Source: Nitrospirota bacterium (GTDB lineage Bacteria > Nitrospirota > Thermodesulfovibrionia > Thermodesulfovibrionales > UBA1546). Taken from it: a DNA stretch of 20,479 bases. Numbering within the stretch: the stretch's first letter is position 1; the number at the start of each line of letters is the position of its first letter. Both the position numbers and the translations under genes were made by a program. The stretch spans positions 1 through 20,479 of the forward strand of contig SCSY01000103.1 of assembly GCA_004298625.1 (NCBI GenBank). The letters are read 5' to 3'. The notes under the pieces were generated by a model that worked only from the letters and a program-made list of their open reading frames with translations, did no database searches and was not told where the DNA came from. Below, in pieces: positions 12,965-19,850 of this stretch.

Positions 12965-13244
12965 TTTTTTCTTGGGCAAGCTTTTTGAGAGTATCTTCAT
13001 AGACTTTTTCTCTCTCGCCTATTTCGATAATCTCCAGAATGGATGTAACATCCCGATAAATAATCCGATATCTGCCGACCCTATAGCTTCTGAGTCCTTC
13101 AAGCTCATCCTTCAAGGATTTTCCGCTCGATGGCTTCAACATTATATATTTTAATCCTGCCTTAATCTTTCGTTTTATATCAGGATGCAGACTTTTCAGG
13201 AATGCAAGCAGGTCAGAAGGCATTTTAAGGCGCCGTTTCGTCAA
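12951..13244 (-). CDS. RelE/ParE-family toxin of a type II toxin-antitoxin pair
   Basis: The 97-residue protein has the RelE/ParE fold pattern: two N-terminal helices (LLAFLKSLHPDIKRKIKAGL) followed by beta strands with the conserved core LRSYRVGRYRIIYR (about 54-67) and a C-terminal GEREKVYED where many relatives have GHRxxVY. RelE types cut mRNA on the ribosome and ParE types inhibit gyrase; which applies here cannot be told. The start is TTG at 13244, overlapping the antitoxin stop (TTGA), with AAGGG seven nt upstream; the alternative ATG 13223 would remove the first strand. The order antitoxin then toxin with a 4-nt overlap is classic. Confidence 0.8.
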   Translation of the reverse strand: MTKRRLKMPSDLLAFLKSLHPDIKRKIKAGLKYIMLKPSSGKSLKDELEGLRSYRVGRYRIIYRDVTSILEIIEIGEREKVYEDTLKKLAQEKNDLH

Positions 13245-13504
13245 CCTAATTCCCTTAAAAGTTCATCTAAAGTATAAGCCTTTGCCTTTTTAATTTCCTT
13301 TAAGCCCTTTTTTATTCCAGCCATTAAGCTTGAACTTGACTTTATTGCGAGGGTCTCTTTCCAGCTTTCGAACTCGTCCATACTTACAAGAACTGCCGAA
13401 GGCCGTCCATTTTTTGTAATGATAACCTCCTCGTCTGTTGAATCAACGCGCTCGACAAGCTCGCTGAGCTTTGACTTTACCTCGTATAAGGGGAGTGTTT
13501 TCAT
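13241..13504 (-). CDS. Phd/YefM-family antitoxin
   Basis: The 87-residue protein has the Phd/YefM DNA-binding domain: YEVKSKLSELVERVDSTDEE and VIITKNGRPSAVLVSMDEFES (residues 7-48), followed by a flexible charged C-terminal part (about 50-87) of the sort that wraps the toxin. It would neutralise the toxin and repress the operon. Start ATG 13504 has GGAGG at 6-nt spacing, and a promoter with TTGACA and TAATAT lies upstream. It overlaps the toxin by 4 nt. Confidence 0.85.
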   Translation of the reverse strand: MKTLPLYEVKSKLSELVERVDSTDEEVIITKNGRPSAVLVSMDEFESWKETLAIKSSSSLMAGIKKGLKEIKKAKAYTLDELLRELG

Positions 13505-13515
13505 GATTTACCTCC

Positions 13516-13535
13516 ATGACTATAATTATGACTAT
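13516..13535 (-). promoter_or_regulatory. Candidate operator of the toxin-antitoxin operon
   Basis: ATGACTAT occurs twice as a direct repeat (13516-13523 and 13528-13535, plus-strand reading), and the palindrome ATAATTAT lies across the gap. The sites overlap the expected transcription start and the edge of the -10 box, where binding by the antitoxin would block transcription. This is a prediction from position and symmetry. Confidence 0.4.
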
Positions 13536-13562
13536 ATTAACATTGGAAATGGGAGTTGTCAA
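13534..13562 (-). promoter_or_regulatory. Promoter of the toxin-antitoxin operon
   Basis: On the minus strand TTGACA (13562-13557), a 17-nt spacer and TAATAT (13539-13534) make a good sigma70-type promoter. The expected start near 13527 gives a leader of about 20 nt that holds the GGAGG ribosome binding site of the antitoxin. Confidence 0.6.
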
Positions 13563-13583
13563 ATTTTAAAGGGGAAGAGATTT

Positions 13584-13613
13584 CATTTAAAAATGCTACC
13601 CATTTTTTAAATG
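13584..13613. repeat. AT-rich hairpin upstream of the toxin-antitoxin promoter
   Basis: CATTTAAAAATG and CATTTTTTAAATG are complementary apart from one extra T, around a short loop CTACC. It lies between the end of livK and the antitoxin promoter, and could end livK transcription on the minus strand, although no further T tract follows. Confidence 0.4.
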
Positions 13614-13634
13614 AACTTTAGAGTGCATATCCCG

Positions 13635-13650
13635 GCGAGTCAGGACTCGC
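13635..13650. repeat. GCGAGT/ACTCGC hairpin with CAATGAC tail
   Basis: GCGAGT (13635-13640) and ACTCGC (13645-13650) pair around CAGG and are followed by AATGACAAA. The ACTCGCAATGAC ending resembles dispersed palindromes of environmental genomes that share a CGCAATGAC end; only one copy lies in this window. It is 31 nt downstream of the livK stop and could be its transcript end, but there is no T tract on either strand. Confidence 0.4.
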
Positions 13651-13680
13651 AATGACAAAAAAATTAAAATATGTATAGCC

Positions 13681-14796
13681 TTACGGTTTATAGAATTCCT
13701 CGAATTTCCCGTTCTTTGTAATCCAGATAATATAAGGCGCGACTGTGACATCGCCTTTGTCATCGAACTTGATCTTTCCGAGTGCGCCGTCGAATTCCAG
13801 CGAGTGAAGTTTTTCGATAATTGCTTTTCCATCTTTTGAATTTGCTGCGTTTATTGCTGTGAGCATAATGTTTGCTGCGTCATAGGCATATATCGAGTAA
13901 GGCCCGATTTCTCCGAATTTTTTCTCATAATCATCTACAAATTTCTTTGCAGTAGGAATTTTTTTTGCGTCAGGGCTGAATGTGAGATATGTGCCTTCTG
14001 CAGCTTTTGGGCCTGCAATCTCGATAAACTTCGGGTCTATAGTGCCGTCGCCGCTCATGAACGGCGCGGTAAGGCCGAGTTCTTTTGCCTGCCTGACGAG
14101 CAGCCCGGCCTCGGGATATATTCCGCCGAAGTAGATGAGTTCAGGTTTTTTCTGTTTTATTGATATAAGGACTGTCTTGAAATCCTTGTCTCCCAGAGTG
14201 ATGCCGCCATAATAGACAACCTCTACATTTTTCCCTGCAAATTTTTTAAACTCATCCGCAAGCCCCTGACCATAGGTTGTCTTGTCGTGTATGACGGCTA
14301 TCTTTTTAAGGTTGAGTTTATTTATTACGAAATCAGCGCCTACCTTTCCCTGCTGGTCATCTCTTCCGCATACCCTGAATACGCCTTTGTATCCTTTTTC
14401 CGTGAACTGAGGATTTGTGGAACCCGGCGATATCATCGGAATGCCCGCGCGATTATATACATCTGATGCCGGGATTGAGCAGCTTGAATTAAAATGCCCT
14501 ATTATTCCTGCTGCATCTGTATTCACAAGTTTGTTCGCAATAGATACCGCCTGTTTCGGGTCATGCTGGTCATCTTCTATCAGGGTAACTATTTTTTTGT
14601 TGAGCACGCCGCCTTTTGCATTCCATTCCTCTACTGCAAGCGCGACACCGTTCTTAAAATCAGTTCCCATTTTTGCCTGATCGCCTGTCATCGGCCCGGC
14701 AACCCCGATTTTGACGACGTCCTCTTTTTTCCCGCATCCTGAAATTAAGAAGACAGCCGCTGTCAGCATGAATATTGAAAGAATAAATTTTTTCAT
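13681..14796 (-). CDS. livK: Branched-chain amino acid-type ABC transporter substrate-binding lipoprotein
   Basis: The 371-residue protein is a type I periplasmic binding protein of the Leu/Ile/Val family, anchored outside the inner membrane. It has a lipoprotein signal peptide MKKFILSIFM with lipobox LISGC (Cys21), then KIGVAGPMTGDQAKMGTDFKNG (36-57), IIGHFNSSCSIPASDVY and a C-terminal domain ending in the usual YAYDAANIMLTAI region. A longer frame runs up to 14892, but ATG 14796 is the real start: AGGAG precedes it and the signal peptide begins there. No permease or ATPase genes (livHMGF) are nearby, so the ligand is open; family members also bind amides, urea or aromatic acids. It has its own promoter in the end of thiE. 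Confidence 0.88.
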   Translation of the reverse strand: MKKFILSIFMLTAAVFLISGCGKKEDVVKIGVAGPMTGDQAKMGTDFKNGVALAVEEWNAKGGVLNKKIVTLIEDDQHDPKQAVSIANKLVNTDAAGIIGHFNSSCSIPASDVYNRAGIPMISPGSTNPQFTEKGYKGVFRVCGRDDQQGKVGADFVINKLNLKKIAVIHDKTTYGQGLADEFKKFAGKNVEVVYYGGITLGDKDFKTVLISIKQKKPELIYFGGIYPEAGLLVRQAKELGLTAPFMSGDGTIDPKFIEIAGPKAAEGTYLTFSPDAKKIPTAKKFVDDYEKKFGEIGPYSIYAYDAANIMLTAINAANSKDGKAIIEKLHSLEFDGALGKIKFDDKGDVTVAPYIIWITKNGKFEEFYKP

Positions 14797-14832
14797 GGTT
14801 TTCTCCTGAAAATATAATTTTTTGATTTTTAT

Positions 14833-14860
14833 ATTATAGCTATTCAACTTCTTTTGTAAA
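14833..14860 (-). promoter_or_regulatory. Promoter of the livK-type gene
   Basis: On the minus strand TTTACA (14860-14855), a 16-nt spacer and a perfect TATAAT (14838-14833). The -35 lies in the last codons of thiE. The expected start near 14826 leaves a leader of about 30 nt with AGGAG close to the ATG, so this gene uses an ordinary leader. Confidence 0.55.
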
Positions 14861-15461
14861 GTATTTTCAGGAAGTCTTGAGTATTTTTGCAAATATCGCC
14901 TTTTAGTATCGCAGATGCAACTGCAACGGCGTCAGAGCCTGAATCAAGAACAGATTTGAGGTTCTCGGCATTTATCCCGCCGATAGCAACGACAGGTATC
15001 TTTATCTTCTTCTTAATCTCTCTGAGCATTTCAACGCCTTTTGGTTCTCCTGCATCCTTGGTTTTTGTGGGAAATACAGGGCCAAAGCCGATATAGTCAG
15101 CTCCGCCTGCTTCAGCGTCTACGGCCTGTTCAATGTTGTGTGTGGAGATGCCTATTATTTTTCCTTTCCCCAAGATCTTTCTTGCCTCTTTTACAGGGAG
15201 GTCTTCCTGACCAAGATGAACGCCGTCCGCATTTACCGCAAGGGCTATGTCGGCATGGTCGTTTACTATAAAGGCAGCCTTGAATTTTGTTGTCAGTTTT
15301 CTTAACAGCGCTGCTTCGTTATAAATATCCCTGCGTGTTTTATTTTTCTCCCTGTATTGAATCCACTTAACGCCTGCACCGAGGACGATGGAAGACATCT
15401 CTCTTGAGGTTAGCTCGCATATATTTCCGTCAGTAATAAAACAAAGACCGTTGAGGTACAT
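14844..15461 (-). CDS. thiE: Thiamine-phosphate synthase
   Basis: ThiE joins the pyrimidine diphosphate (HMP-PP) and the thiazole phosphate to give thiamine phosphate. The 205-residue TIM barrel shows VKWIQYREK (31-39), VNDHADIAL (66-74), DGVHLGQEDLP (79-89), IGISTHN (103-109), GFGPVFPTKTK (125-135) and VVAIGGINAEN (157-167). The frame stays open upstream within the GGDEF gene, but ATG 15461 is chosen because YLNGLCFITDG is where the family begins. The ATG follows the GGDEF stop codon by 4 nt with no Shine-Dalgarno sequence, so translation is probably coupled. No other thi genes are in view. Confidence 0.92.
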   Translation of the reverse strand: MYLNGLCFITDGNICELTSREMSSIVLGAGVKWIQYREKNKTRRDIYNEAALLRKLTTKFKAAFIVNDHADIALAVNADGVHLGQEDLPVKEARKILGKGKIIGISTHNIEQAVDAEAGGADYIGFGPVFPTKTKDAGEPKGVEMLREIKKKIKIPVVAIGGINAENLKSVLDSGSDAVAVASAILKGDICKNTQDFLKILYKRS

Positions 15462-15465
15462 ATTT

Positions 15466-16398
15466 CTAAGGGGCAAGCTCTGTCCTGTTGCGGCCTCTCT
15501 TTTTTGCATCATACAAGGCCATATCAGATGCATGGATGAGTTTCTCTTCAGTATCAATGGAAGGGGCAGACGCATCGGCAATCCCGATGCTTGCAGTAAT
15601 CCGTTCATCCGGAATATCAGGGAACTTATGCTCCGAAATTGTATTGAGAATTCTCGCTGCAGGCTGTAAGGCATCCTCTTTTTTTGTCTGAGGCAATAAA
15701 ACAATAAATTCCTCGCCCCCCCATCTTGCCACGGTGTCTATTTCTCTGGCGTTTTCAGCTATTATCCCGGCTGTTTCTTTTATAACCGCATCCCCTATTT
15801 GGTGGCCGAACTTGTCATTAATCCTTTTAAAATGATCTATATCTATCATCATGCAGGTAAGGGAAATCCCATATCTTTTTGTCCTTCTGAATTCTTTTTC
15901 AAGAATAGTTATAAGACGTCTTCTGTTATAAATCCCTGTCAACTGGTCTGTAATTGCCATGATCTCGACCTGTTTTAACAGGTCTTCTAACTGGCGGTTT
16001 TTTTGCCGTAATTCATCCTGCAACGCCTTTGTTCTTAAAGATGCGTATATCCTTGCATTGAGTTCAATCTCATTATAGGGTTTTGGAAGATAATCGTCGG
16101 CGCCGGCCTCCAGGCCCGCTACCTTGTCGGTTATAGCATCCTTTGCCGTGAGCATTATTATAGGGATTCCCCTGGTATGTTCATCGAGTTTCAGCCACCG
16201 GCATACTTCATTGCCGCTTATATCCGGCAGCATGAGGTCCATGAGTATGATGTCTACACTCATGGTCTTTGCTGTTTTGATTGCAGCTTTGCCGTTTTCG
16301 GCCCAGATTACTTCATAACCGTTTTTTTCGAGAAAATCCCTTACGAGTCCTGCCTGCGCTTTACTGTCTTCTACAAGCAGAATCTTTGCCTTTGCCAT
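15466..16398 (-). CDS. Receiver-GGDEF response regulator (diguanylate cyclase)
   Basis: The 310-residue protein has a CheY-like receiver domain (1-120) with the acidic pocket at Glu10-Asp11, the phosphate-accepting Asp54 and the conserved Lys106; a linking helix rich in Gln, Lys and Leu (about 122-146); and a GGDEF domain (about 147-308) with LTGIYNRR, DIDHFKRIND and the active-site signature GGEEF (227-231). The allosteric inhibition site RxxD (Arg218-Asp221) sits five residues before GGEEF. The domain is therefore expected to be an active, feedback-inhibited c-di-GMP synthase switched by phosphorylation, like PleD without its second receiver. A TTG at 16428 would add ten residues; ATG 16398 is preferred. 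TACAAT lies 7 nt upstream and no Shine-Dalgarno sequence is present. The partner kinase is not in the window. Confidence 0.9.
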   Translation of the reverse strand: MAKAKILLVEDSKAQAGLVRDFLEKNGYEVIWAENGKAAIKTAKTMSVDIILMDLMLPDISGNEVCRWLKLDEHTRGIPIIMLTAKDAITDKVAGLEAGADDYLPKPYNEIELNARIYASLRTKALQDELRQKNRQLEDLLKQVEIMAITDQLTGIYNRRRLITILEKEFRRTKRYGISLTCMMIDIDHFKRINDKFGHQIGDAVIKETAGIIAENAREIDTVARWGGEEFIVLLPQTKKEDALQPAARILNTISEHKFPDIPDERITASIGIADASAPSIDTEEKLIHASDMALYDAKKRGRNRTELAP

Positions 16399-16405
16399 AT
16401 CTTGT

Positions 16406-16411
16406 ATTGTA
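16406..16411 (-). promoter_or_regulatory. -10 box directly upstream of the GGDEF gene
   Basis: TACAAT (5/6 match) on the minus strand ends 7 nt before the ATG at 16398, so transcription would begin about one base before the start codon. No -35 at normal spacing and no Shine-Dalgarno sequence is visible. Confidence 0.45.
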
Positions 16412-16521
16412 ACATTTACATTCTGCAATCAGGCTGAATTTCAAATTATCAAGGCGATTTTATTTATAATTATAAAGAGGAGCAGCTTCTGTTGTCTCGC
16501 TGCAGGATTATATTATTCCAG

Positions 16522-17322
16522 TCATTTGAAGCTTTGTTTTTCCGAAGGGAACGCGCTGTTCTCAACGTCTTCTTTGTAAGACTTTATTGCCTTTAACGTC
16601 TCAGCCTTTAAGTTTGCATATCTCTTTACGAACTTCGGCGTAAACCTTTCGAATAGCCCTATGACATCGTGAAGGACCAGCACCTGTCCATCGCAGAAAG
16701 GCCCTGCGCCGATTCCTATCGTGGGTATCGCAAGCTCTTTAGTGATCTTTTTTGCGAGGTCTATTGGAATTGCCTCGAGCAGCAGTGCAAATGCGCCTGC
16801 ATCCTCTGCAACATGCGCTTCCTCTATGAGTTTTTTCTGAGCCTCTTCCGTTTTTCCCTGAACCTTATATCCGCCCATCCTGTGTATGGACTGGGGCGTA
16901 AGGCCGATGTGCGCCATTACAGGTATATCCGACCTTGTCATGGCCTTTATATGTTCTGCGACCTCTGCGCCGCCTTCAAGTTTTACGGCTGACGCCCCTG
17001 CCTCTTTGATAAACCTGCCTGCGTTTCTTACAGCGTCTTCTATGCTTGCCTGATAAGACATGAAAGGCATGTCGCCGATAACCAGCGCGTTTTTCACTGC
17101 CCTTGAGACCATCTTTGTGTGGTAAATCATTTCATCCATTGTAACAGGCAAGGTATTTTCCAGCCCTTGAACGACCATCCCGAGCGAGTCGCCTACAAGT
17201 ATTCCGTCAAGCCCTGCCTCGTCAACTATCTGGGCGAACGGGTAATCATAAGCAGTGAGCATCGTGATTTTCTTTTTTTCCGTTTTTTTCTTTAAAAAGT
17301 CCTGAATTGTTATTTTCGGCAT
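16522..17322 (-). CDS. panB: 3-methyl-2-oxobutanoate hydroxymethyltransferase (pantothenate synthesis)
   Basis: PanB adds a hydroxymethyl group from methylene-tetrahydrofolate to 2-oxoisovalerate to form ketopantoate, the first step toward pantothenate and coenzyme A. The 266-residue protein has all expected residues: the metal ligands Asp45 (VGDSLGM), Asp84 (GDMPFMSY) and Glu116 (KLEGG), and the catalytic Glu183 (LLEAIP), matching the numbering known from E. coli almost exactly; HIGLTPQSIHRMGGYKVQG (138-156) is also intact. Start ATG 17322 has AGGAGG at 9-nt spacing. panC and panD are absent. A strong terminator lies only 26 nt upstream of the ATG, leaving little room for a promoter. Confidence 0.95.
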   Translation of the reverse strand: MPKITIQDFLKKKTEKKKITMLTAYDYPFAQIVDEAGLDGILVGDSLGMVVQGLENTLPVTMDEMIYHTKMVSRAVKNALVIGDMPFMSYQASIEDAVRNAGRFIKEAGASAVKLEGGAEVAEHIKAMTRSDIPVMAHIGLTPQSIHRMGGYKVQGKTEEAQKKLIEEAHVAEDAGAFALLLEAIPIDLAKKITKELAIPTIGIGAGPFCDGQVLVLHDVIGLFERFTPKFVKRYANLKAETLKAIKSYKEDVENSAFPSEKQSFK

Positions 17323-17348
17323 AATGCGTTTCCTCCTGCAAATTTAAT

Positions 17349-17385
17349 AAAAGACAAGGCATTGTAGTGCAATGCCTTGTCTTTT
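17349..17385 (-). terminator. Intrinsic terminator downstream of the FN3 lipoprotein gene
   Basis: AAAAGACAAGGCATTG (17349-17364) and its exact complement (17370-17385) form a 16-bp stem with a 5-nt loop. Read on the minus strand, the GC-containing stem ends in TTTTATTAAATTT, a good intrinsic terminator 7 nt after the stop codon of the lipoprotein gene. The A and T flanks would let it work in both directions. It lies between that gene and panB. Confidence 0.85.
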
Positions 17386-17392
17386 GTCATAA

Positions 17393-18370
17393 TCAAAAAT
17401 CAACCGCAACTTCCTTTGAAAATTCGCTTTCTTTTAACGGCCCCACGGCAGTAATTTTATAGAAATGTTTTGTGCCTGTTTTTTCCCTGTCAGTGAATGC
17501 AGGAGTTACAGGTTCTCCCGCAGGTTTGAATCCTTCTTTCTCATTTGTCTTGCGATAAACCCTGTATTTTTTTACCCACACCTCAGGATTTTCCTTCCAG
17601 GAGATTACGACTTTATCGCCGGCAAAGACTGCATTTATGCCCTCCGGCCCCGATGGTGTAAAATCCGCAGGGTTGACTTCTATCTCATCAGATGCAGGGC
17701 CTTCATCTCTGTATTCATTATTAAGCGCGCCCCTGACCGTATAATAGACAGTCTTGTCCGGATCAAAATTATCAGTGTATGATGCTGCTTTTAGAGCCTC
17801 ATCATTTACAGGGGCGATGCCGTATTTCCCTTTTTCAGAACTTCTGTAGATATTATAAAGAATATTTTCGCGTGTGCTTGCCCATGAAATGGACAGGGCG
17901 TCATTGCCAATATGGAACGAGACATTTTCAGGAGCTGGCGGTACAGGCAGAGGTTTTACTGTAATGACATTTGAGTCATTGCTGAGCACATTTTTCAGGT
18001 TCAGGGCAACTATTTTATATTTATACGAAGCCTCTGTTTTGAAATCGGTATCAGTATATGAGTTTTTATCTTTTTCAATAAATGTGATTTTTTTAAATTC
18101 AGTATTTTCTTGTTGCGAGTCGGTTCCGGCTGCCCTTAAGATATGAAATCCTTTGAGGTTTTCCCGTGTATTGTATGACCATGACAGGATAATATTCTTT
18201 TCTCTGTGGATTGCCTTAATGCCTGACGGAGCATCGGGTTTTTCATAAGCCTTAAGCGTAGGAGGTTCTTTTTTCCCGCAGGCAATCAGAAGAAAAAGAA
18301 TAAGAACGGCAAGGTGAATAGGTGAATAGGTGAATAGGTGAATAGGGATTAACGAACGAAAAATTCTCAT
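17393..18370 (-). CDS. Lipoprotein with three fibronectin type III domains
   Basis: The 325-residue protein has a lipoprotein signal peptide with lipobox LLIAC (Cys31), a short linker, and three FN3-type repeats (about 45-138, 143-233 and 238-325), each with the usual alternation of the form ISW or LSW, then a Tyr-rich strand such as YKYKIVALN, YYTVRG and HFYKITAVG. FN3 domains are extracellular beta-sandwich modules for binding or spacing; no catalytic motif is seen and the function is unknown. The start overlaps the argH stop by 4 nt (ATGA). A lipoprotein directly after argH is a common arrangement in many Gram-negative bacteria, usually a much smaller one. Residues 9-20 (PIHLFTYSPIHL) are encoded by a four-copy 8-nt repeat. 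Confidence 0.8.
   Translation of the reverse strand: MRIFRSLIPIHLFTYSPIHLAVLILFLLIACGKKEPPTLKAYEKPDAPSGIKAIHREKNIILSWSYNTRENLKGFHILRAAGTDSQQENTEFKKITFIEKDKNSYTDTDFKTEASYKYKIVALNLKNVLSNDSNVITVKPLPVPPAPENVSFHIGNDALSISWASTRENILYNIYRSSEKGKYGIAPVNDEALKAASYTDNFDPDKTVYYTVRGALNNEYRDEGPASDEIEVNPADFTPSGPEGINAVFAGDKVVISWKENPEVWVKKYRVYRKTNEKEGFKPAGEPVTPAFTDREKTGTKHFYKITAVGPLKESEFSKEVAVDF
18313..18344. repeat. Four-copy 8-nt tandem repeat in a lipoprotein signal peptide
   Basis: GGTGAATA (plus-strand reading) occurs four times without a mismatch, 26 nt inside the lipoprotein gene from its start codon. Because the unit is not a multiple of three, gain or loss of one copy shifts the frame before the lipobox. 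Confidence 0.85.
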
Positions 18371-19740
18371 CTAACCAGTTTTTTGAGTCTCTTTATCTGT
18401 TTTTTTACTTCTGATGGAGCTGTGCCGCCTTTTGATGTCTTTGCCTTTATGGAATCCTCGGCCCTGATGCGGGAATAAATGTCCTTTGCTATTGCGGGAG
18501 AGAATTTTTTGAATTCACTAATGGAAAGTTCTTTAAGTTCTTTTTTATTTTTGATGCAGTAAAGAACGATCTTCCCTGTTATCTCATGCGCTTCTCTGAA
18601 AGGGATGCCCCTTCTAACGAGATATTCAGCTATATCCGTTGCCGTGGAATACGCGTTTCCTGCTGCCTCATGCATTTTTCCTTTATTAAATTTTATCTCA
18701 GGAAGCATCTGCGCGAGAACAGTGAGACATGCCTTGACCGTATCCGTTGTATCGAAGACAGGCATCTTGTCCTCCTGCATATCCCTGTTGTACGACAGAG
18801 GCAGGCCTTTCATTATCGTCAGGAGAGATAACAGGTTCCCGTAAACCCTTCCGGTTTTCCCTCTTGTAAGTTCTGCTACGTCAGGATTCTTTTTCTGCGG
18901 CATTATGCTCGAGCCTGTTGTGAATGCATCGGACAGCTCAATAAAAGAGAACTCCTCAGCGGACCAGAGGATAAGCTCTTCGGCCATTCTCGAAAGGTGC
19001 ATCATGAGTATTGCCGAGGCCGAGAGAAACTCCAGCGCGAAATCCCTGTCCGAAACCGCATCAATTGAATTATCGGAAACTTTATCGAAGCCGAGAAGCT
19101 TTGCAACATACGCCCTGTCAATAGGCAATGATGTGCCGCTCATCGCGCATGAGCCGAGAGGCATGGTGGTTATTCTCTTCAAGGCGTCTTCAAGGCGTCT
19201 TCTGTCTCTCTGGAGCATCTCGATATATGCAAGGAGGTAGTGTGAAAGGAGCACGGGCTGCGCCCTCTGGAGGTGCGTATAGCCGGGCATGATGACGCCG
19301 ATATTTTTTTCCGCCGAGCGGAGGATTACACCTTGAAGATTTTTTATCAGGGTTATAATCTCCCGTGTCTCATCCCGGAGGTAGAGCCTGAGGTCAAGAG
19401 CGACCTGGTCGTTCCGGGACCTTGCCGTGTGGAGTTTTTTGCCTGCATCGCCTGTCTTTTTTATAAGGGCGGATTCTATATTCATGTGGATGTCTTCAAG
19501 TTCTTTTCTGAATTTGAATTTCCCTCTCTCTATCTCGCCTGCTATTTCAATAAGGCCCTTGATTATCTTTTCGGCGTCCCTGACGGGGATGATATTCTGC
19601 TTCCCGAGCATTTTTGCATGAGCAATGCTTCCCTCGATGTCGTACCTCCAGAGCCTCTTGTCAAAGGAGATTGATTCCGTAAAGGACTCCACAATTTTTG
19701 ATGTTTTTCCGGCAAATCGCCCGGACCATGGTTTTTTCAT
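18367..19740 (-). CDS. argH: Argininosuccinate lyase
   Basis: ArgH splits argininosuccinate into arginine and fumarate, the last step of arginine synthesis. The 457-residue protein begins with the family's WSGRF (5-9) and shows HTARSRNDQ (104-112), the active-site His in YTHLQRAQP (His156), and the flexible catalytic loop GSSIMPQKKNPD (276-287). The end carries the usual GGTAPSEVKKQI. Start ATG 19740 is fixed by the conserved N-terminus. TTGACA and TATTCT at 17-nt spacing lie directly upstream, with no Shine-Dalgarno sequence. argG is not in the window. The fn3 lipoprotein gene follows with a 4-nt overlap. Confidence 0.95.
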   Translation of the reverse strand: MKKPWSGRFAGKTSKIVESFTESISFDKRLWRYDIEGSIAHAKMLGKQNIIPVRDAEKIIKGLIEIAGEIERGKFKFRKELEDIHMNIESALIKKTGDAGKKLHTARSRNDQVALDLRLYLRDETREIITLIKNLQGVILRSAEKNIGVIMPGYTHLQRAQPVLLSHYLLAYIEMLQRDRRRLEDALKRITTMPLGSCAMSGTSLPIDRAYVAKLLGFDKVSDNSIDAVSDRDFALEFLSASAILMMHLSRMAEELILWSAEEFSFIELSDAFTTGSSIMPQKKNPDVAELTRGKTGRVYGNLLSLLTIMKGLPLSYNRDMQEDKMPVFDTTDTVKACLTVLAQMLPEIKFNKGKMHEAAGNAYSTATDIAEYLVRRGIPFREAHEITGKIVLYCIKNKKELKELSISEFKKFSPAIAKDIYSRIRAEDSIKAKTSKGGTAPSEVKKQIKRLKKLVR

Positions 19741-19749
19741 ACTGCTGTA

Positions 19750-19778
19750 AGAATAAAATTTTAATCCTGAACTGTCAA
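19750..19778 (-). promoter_or_regulatory. Promoter of argH with start at the ATG
   Basis: On the minus strand TTGACA (19778-19773), a 17-nt spacer and TATTCT (19755-19750), ending 9 nt before the argH ATG. The expected transcription start is about 3 nt before the start codon, which would give an essentially leaderless mRNA. No Shine-Dalgarno sequence is present in the gap (ACAGCAGT). Confidence 0.6.
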
Positions 19779-19839
19779 GGGTTTTTATAAATAATAATCT
19801 TTGGCGCCGGATTCAGATGTAATCTCTGCCTAAACCTTT

Positions 19840-19845
19840 TATAAT
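19840..19845 (+). promoter_or_regulatory. Perfect -10 box directly upstream of tsaD
   Basis: TATAAT ends 5 nt before the tsaD ATG at 19851, so the expected transcription start falls on the start codon. The 5-nt gap ATCCC has no Shine-Dalgarno sequence. No good -35 is found at 16-18 nt upstream. Confidence 0.5.
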
Positions 19846-19850
19846 ATCCC

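Noticed and set aside
12952..13000. Longer N-terminus for the SpoU-family methyltransferase from ATG 13000
   Set aside because: It would overlap the toxin gene by 50 nt and add 12 residues not seen in the family; the conserved ITSASNPKIK start fits ATG 12964.
14797..14892. Longer reading frame for the livK-type protein
   Set aside because: The extension runs through the promoter and into thiE, and would bury the lipoprotein signal peptide; AGGAG precedes ATG 14796.
15462..15704. Extended thiE frame over the GGDEF gene
   Set aside because: This is the open shadow frame of the GGDEF domain; ThiE homology begins at ATG 15461.
16482..16503. GCAGC/GCTGC hairpin between the GGDEF gene and panB
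   Set aside because: Only five base pairs with a 12-nt loop and no T tract; not distinguishable from chance.
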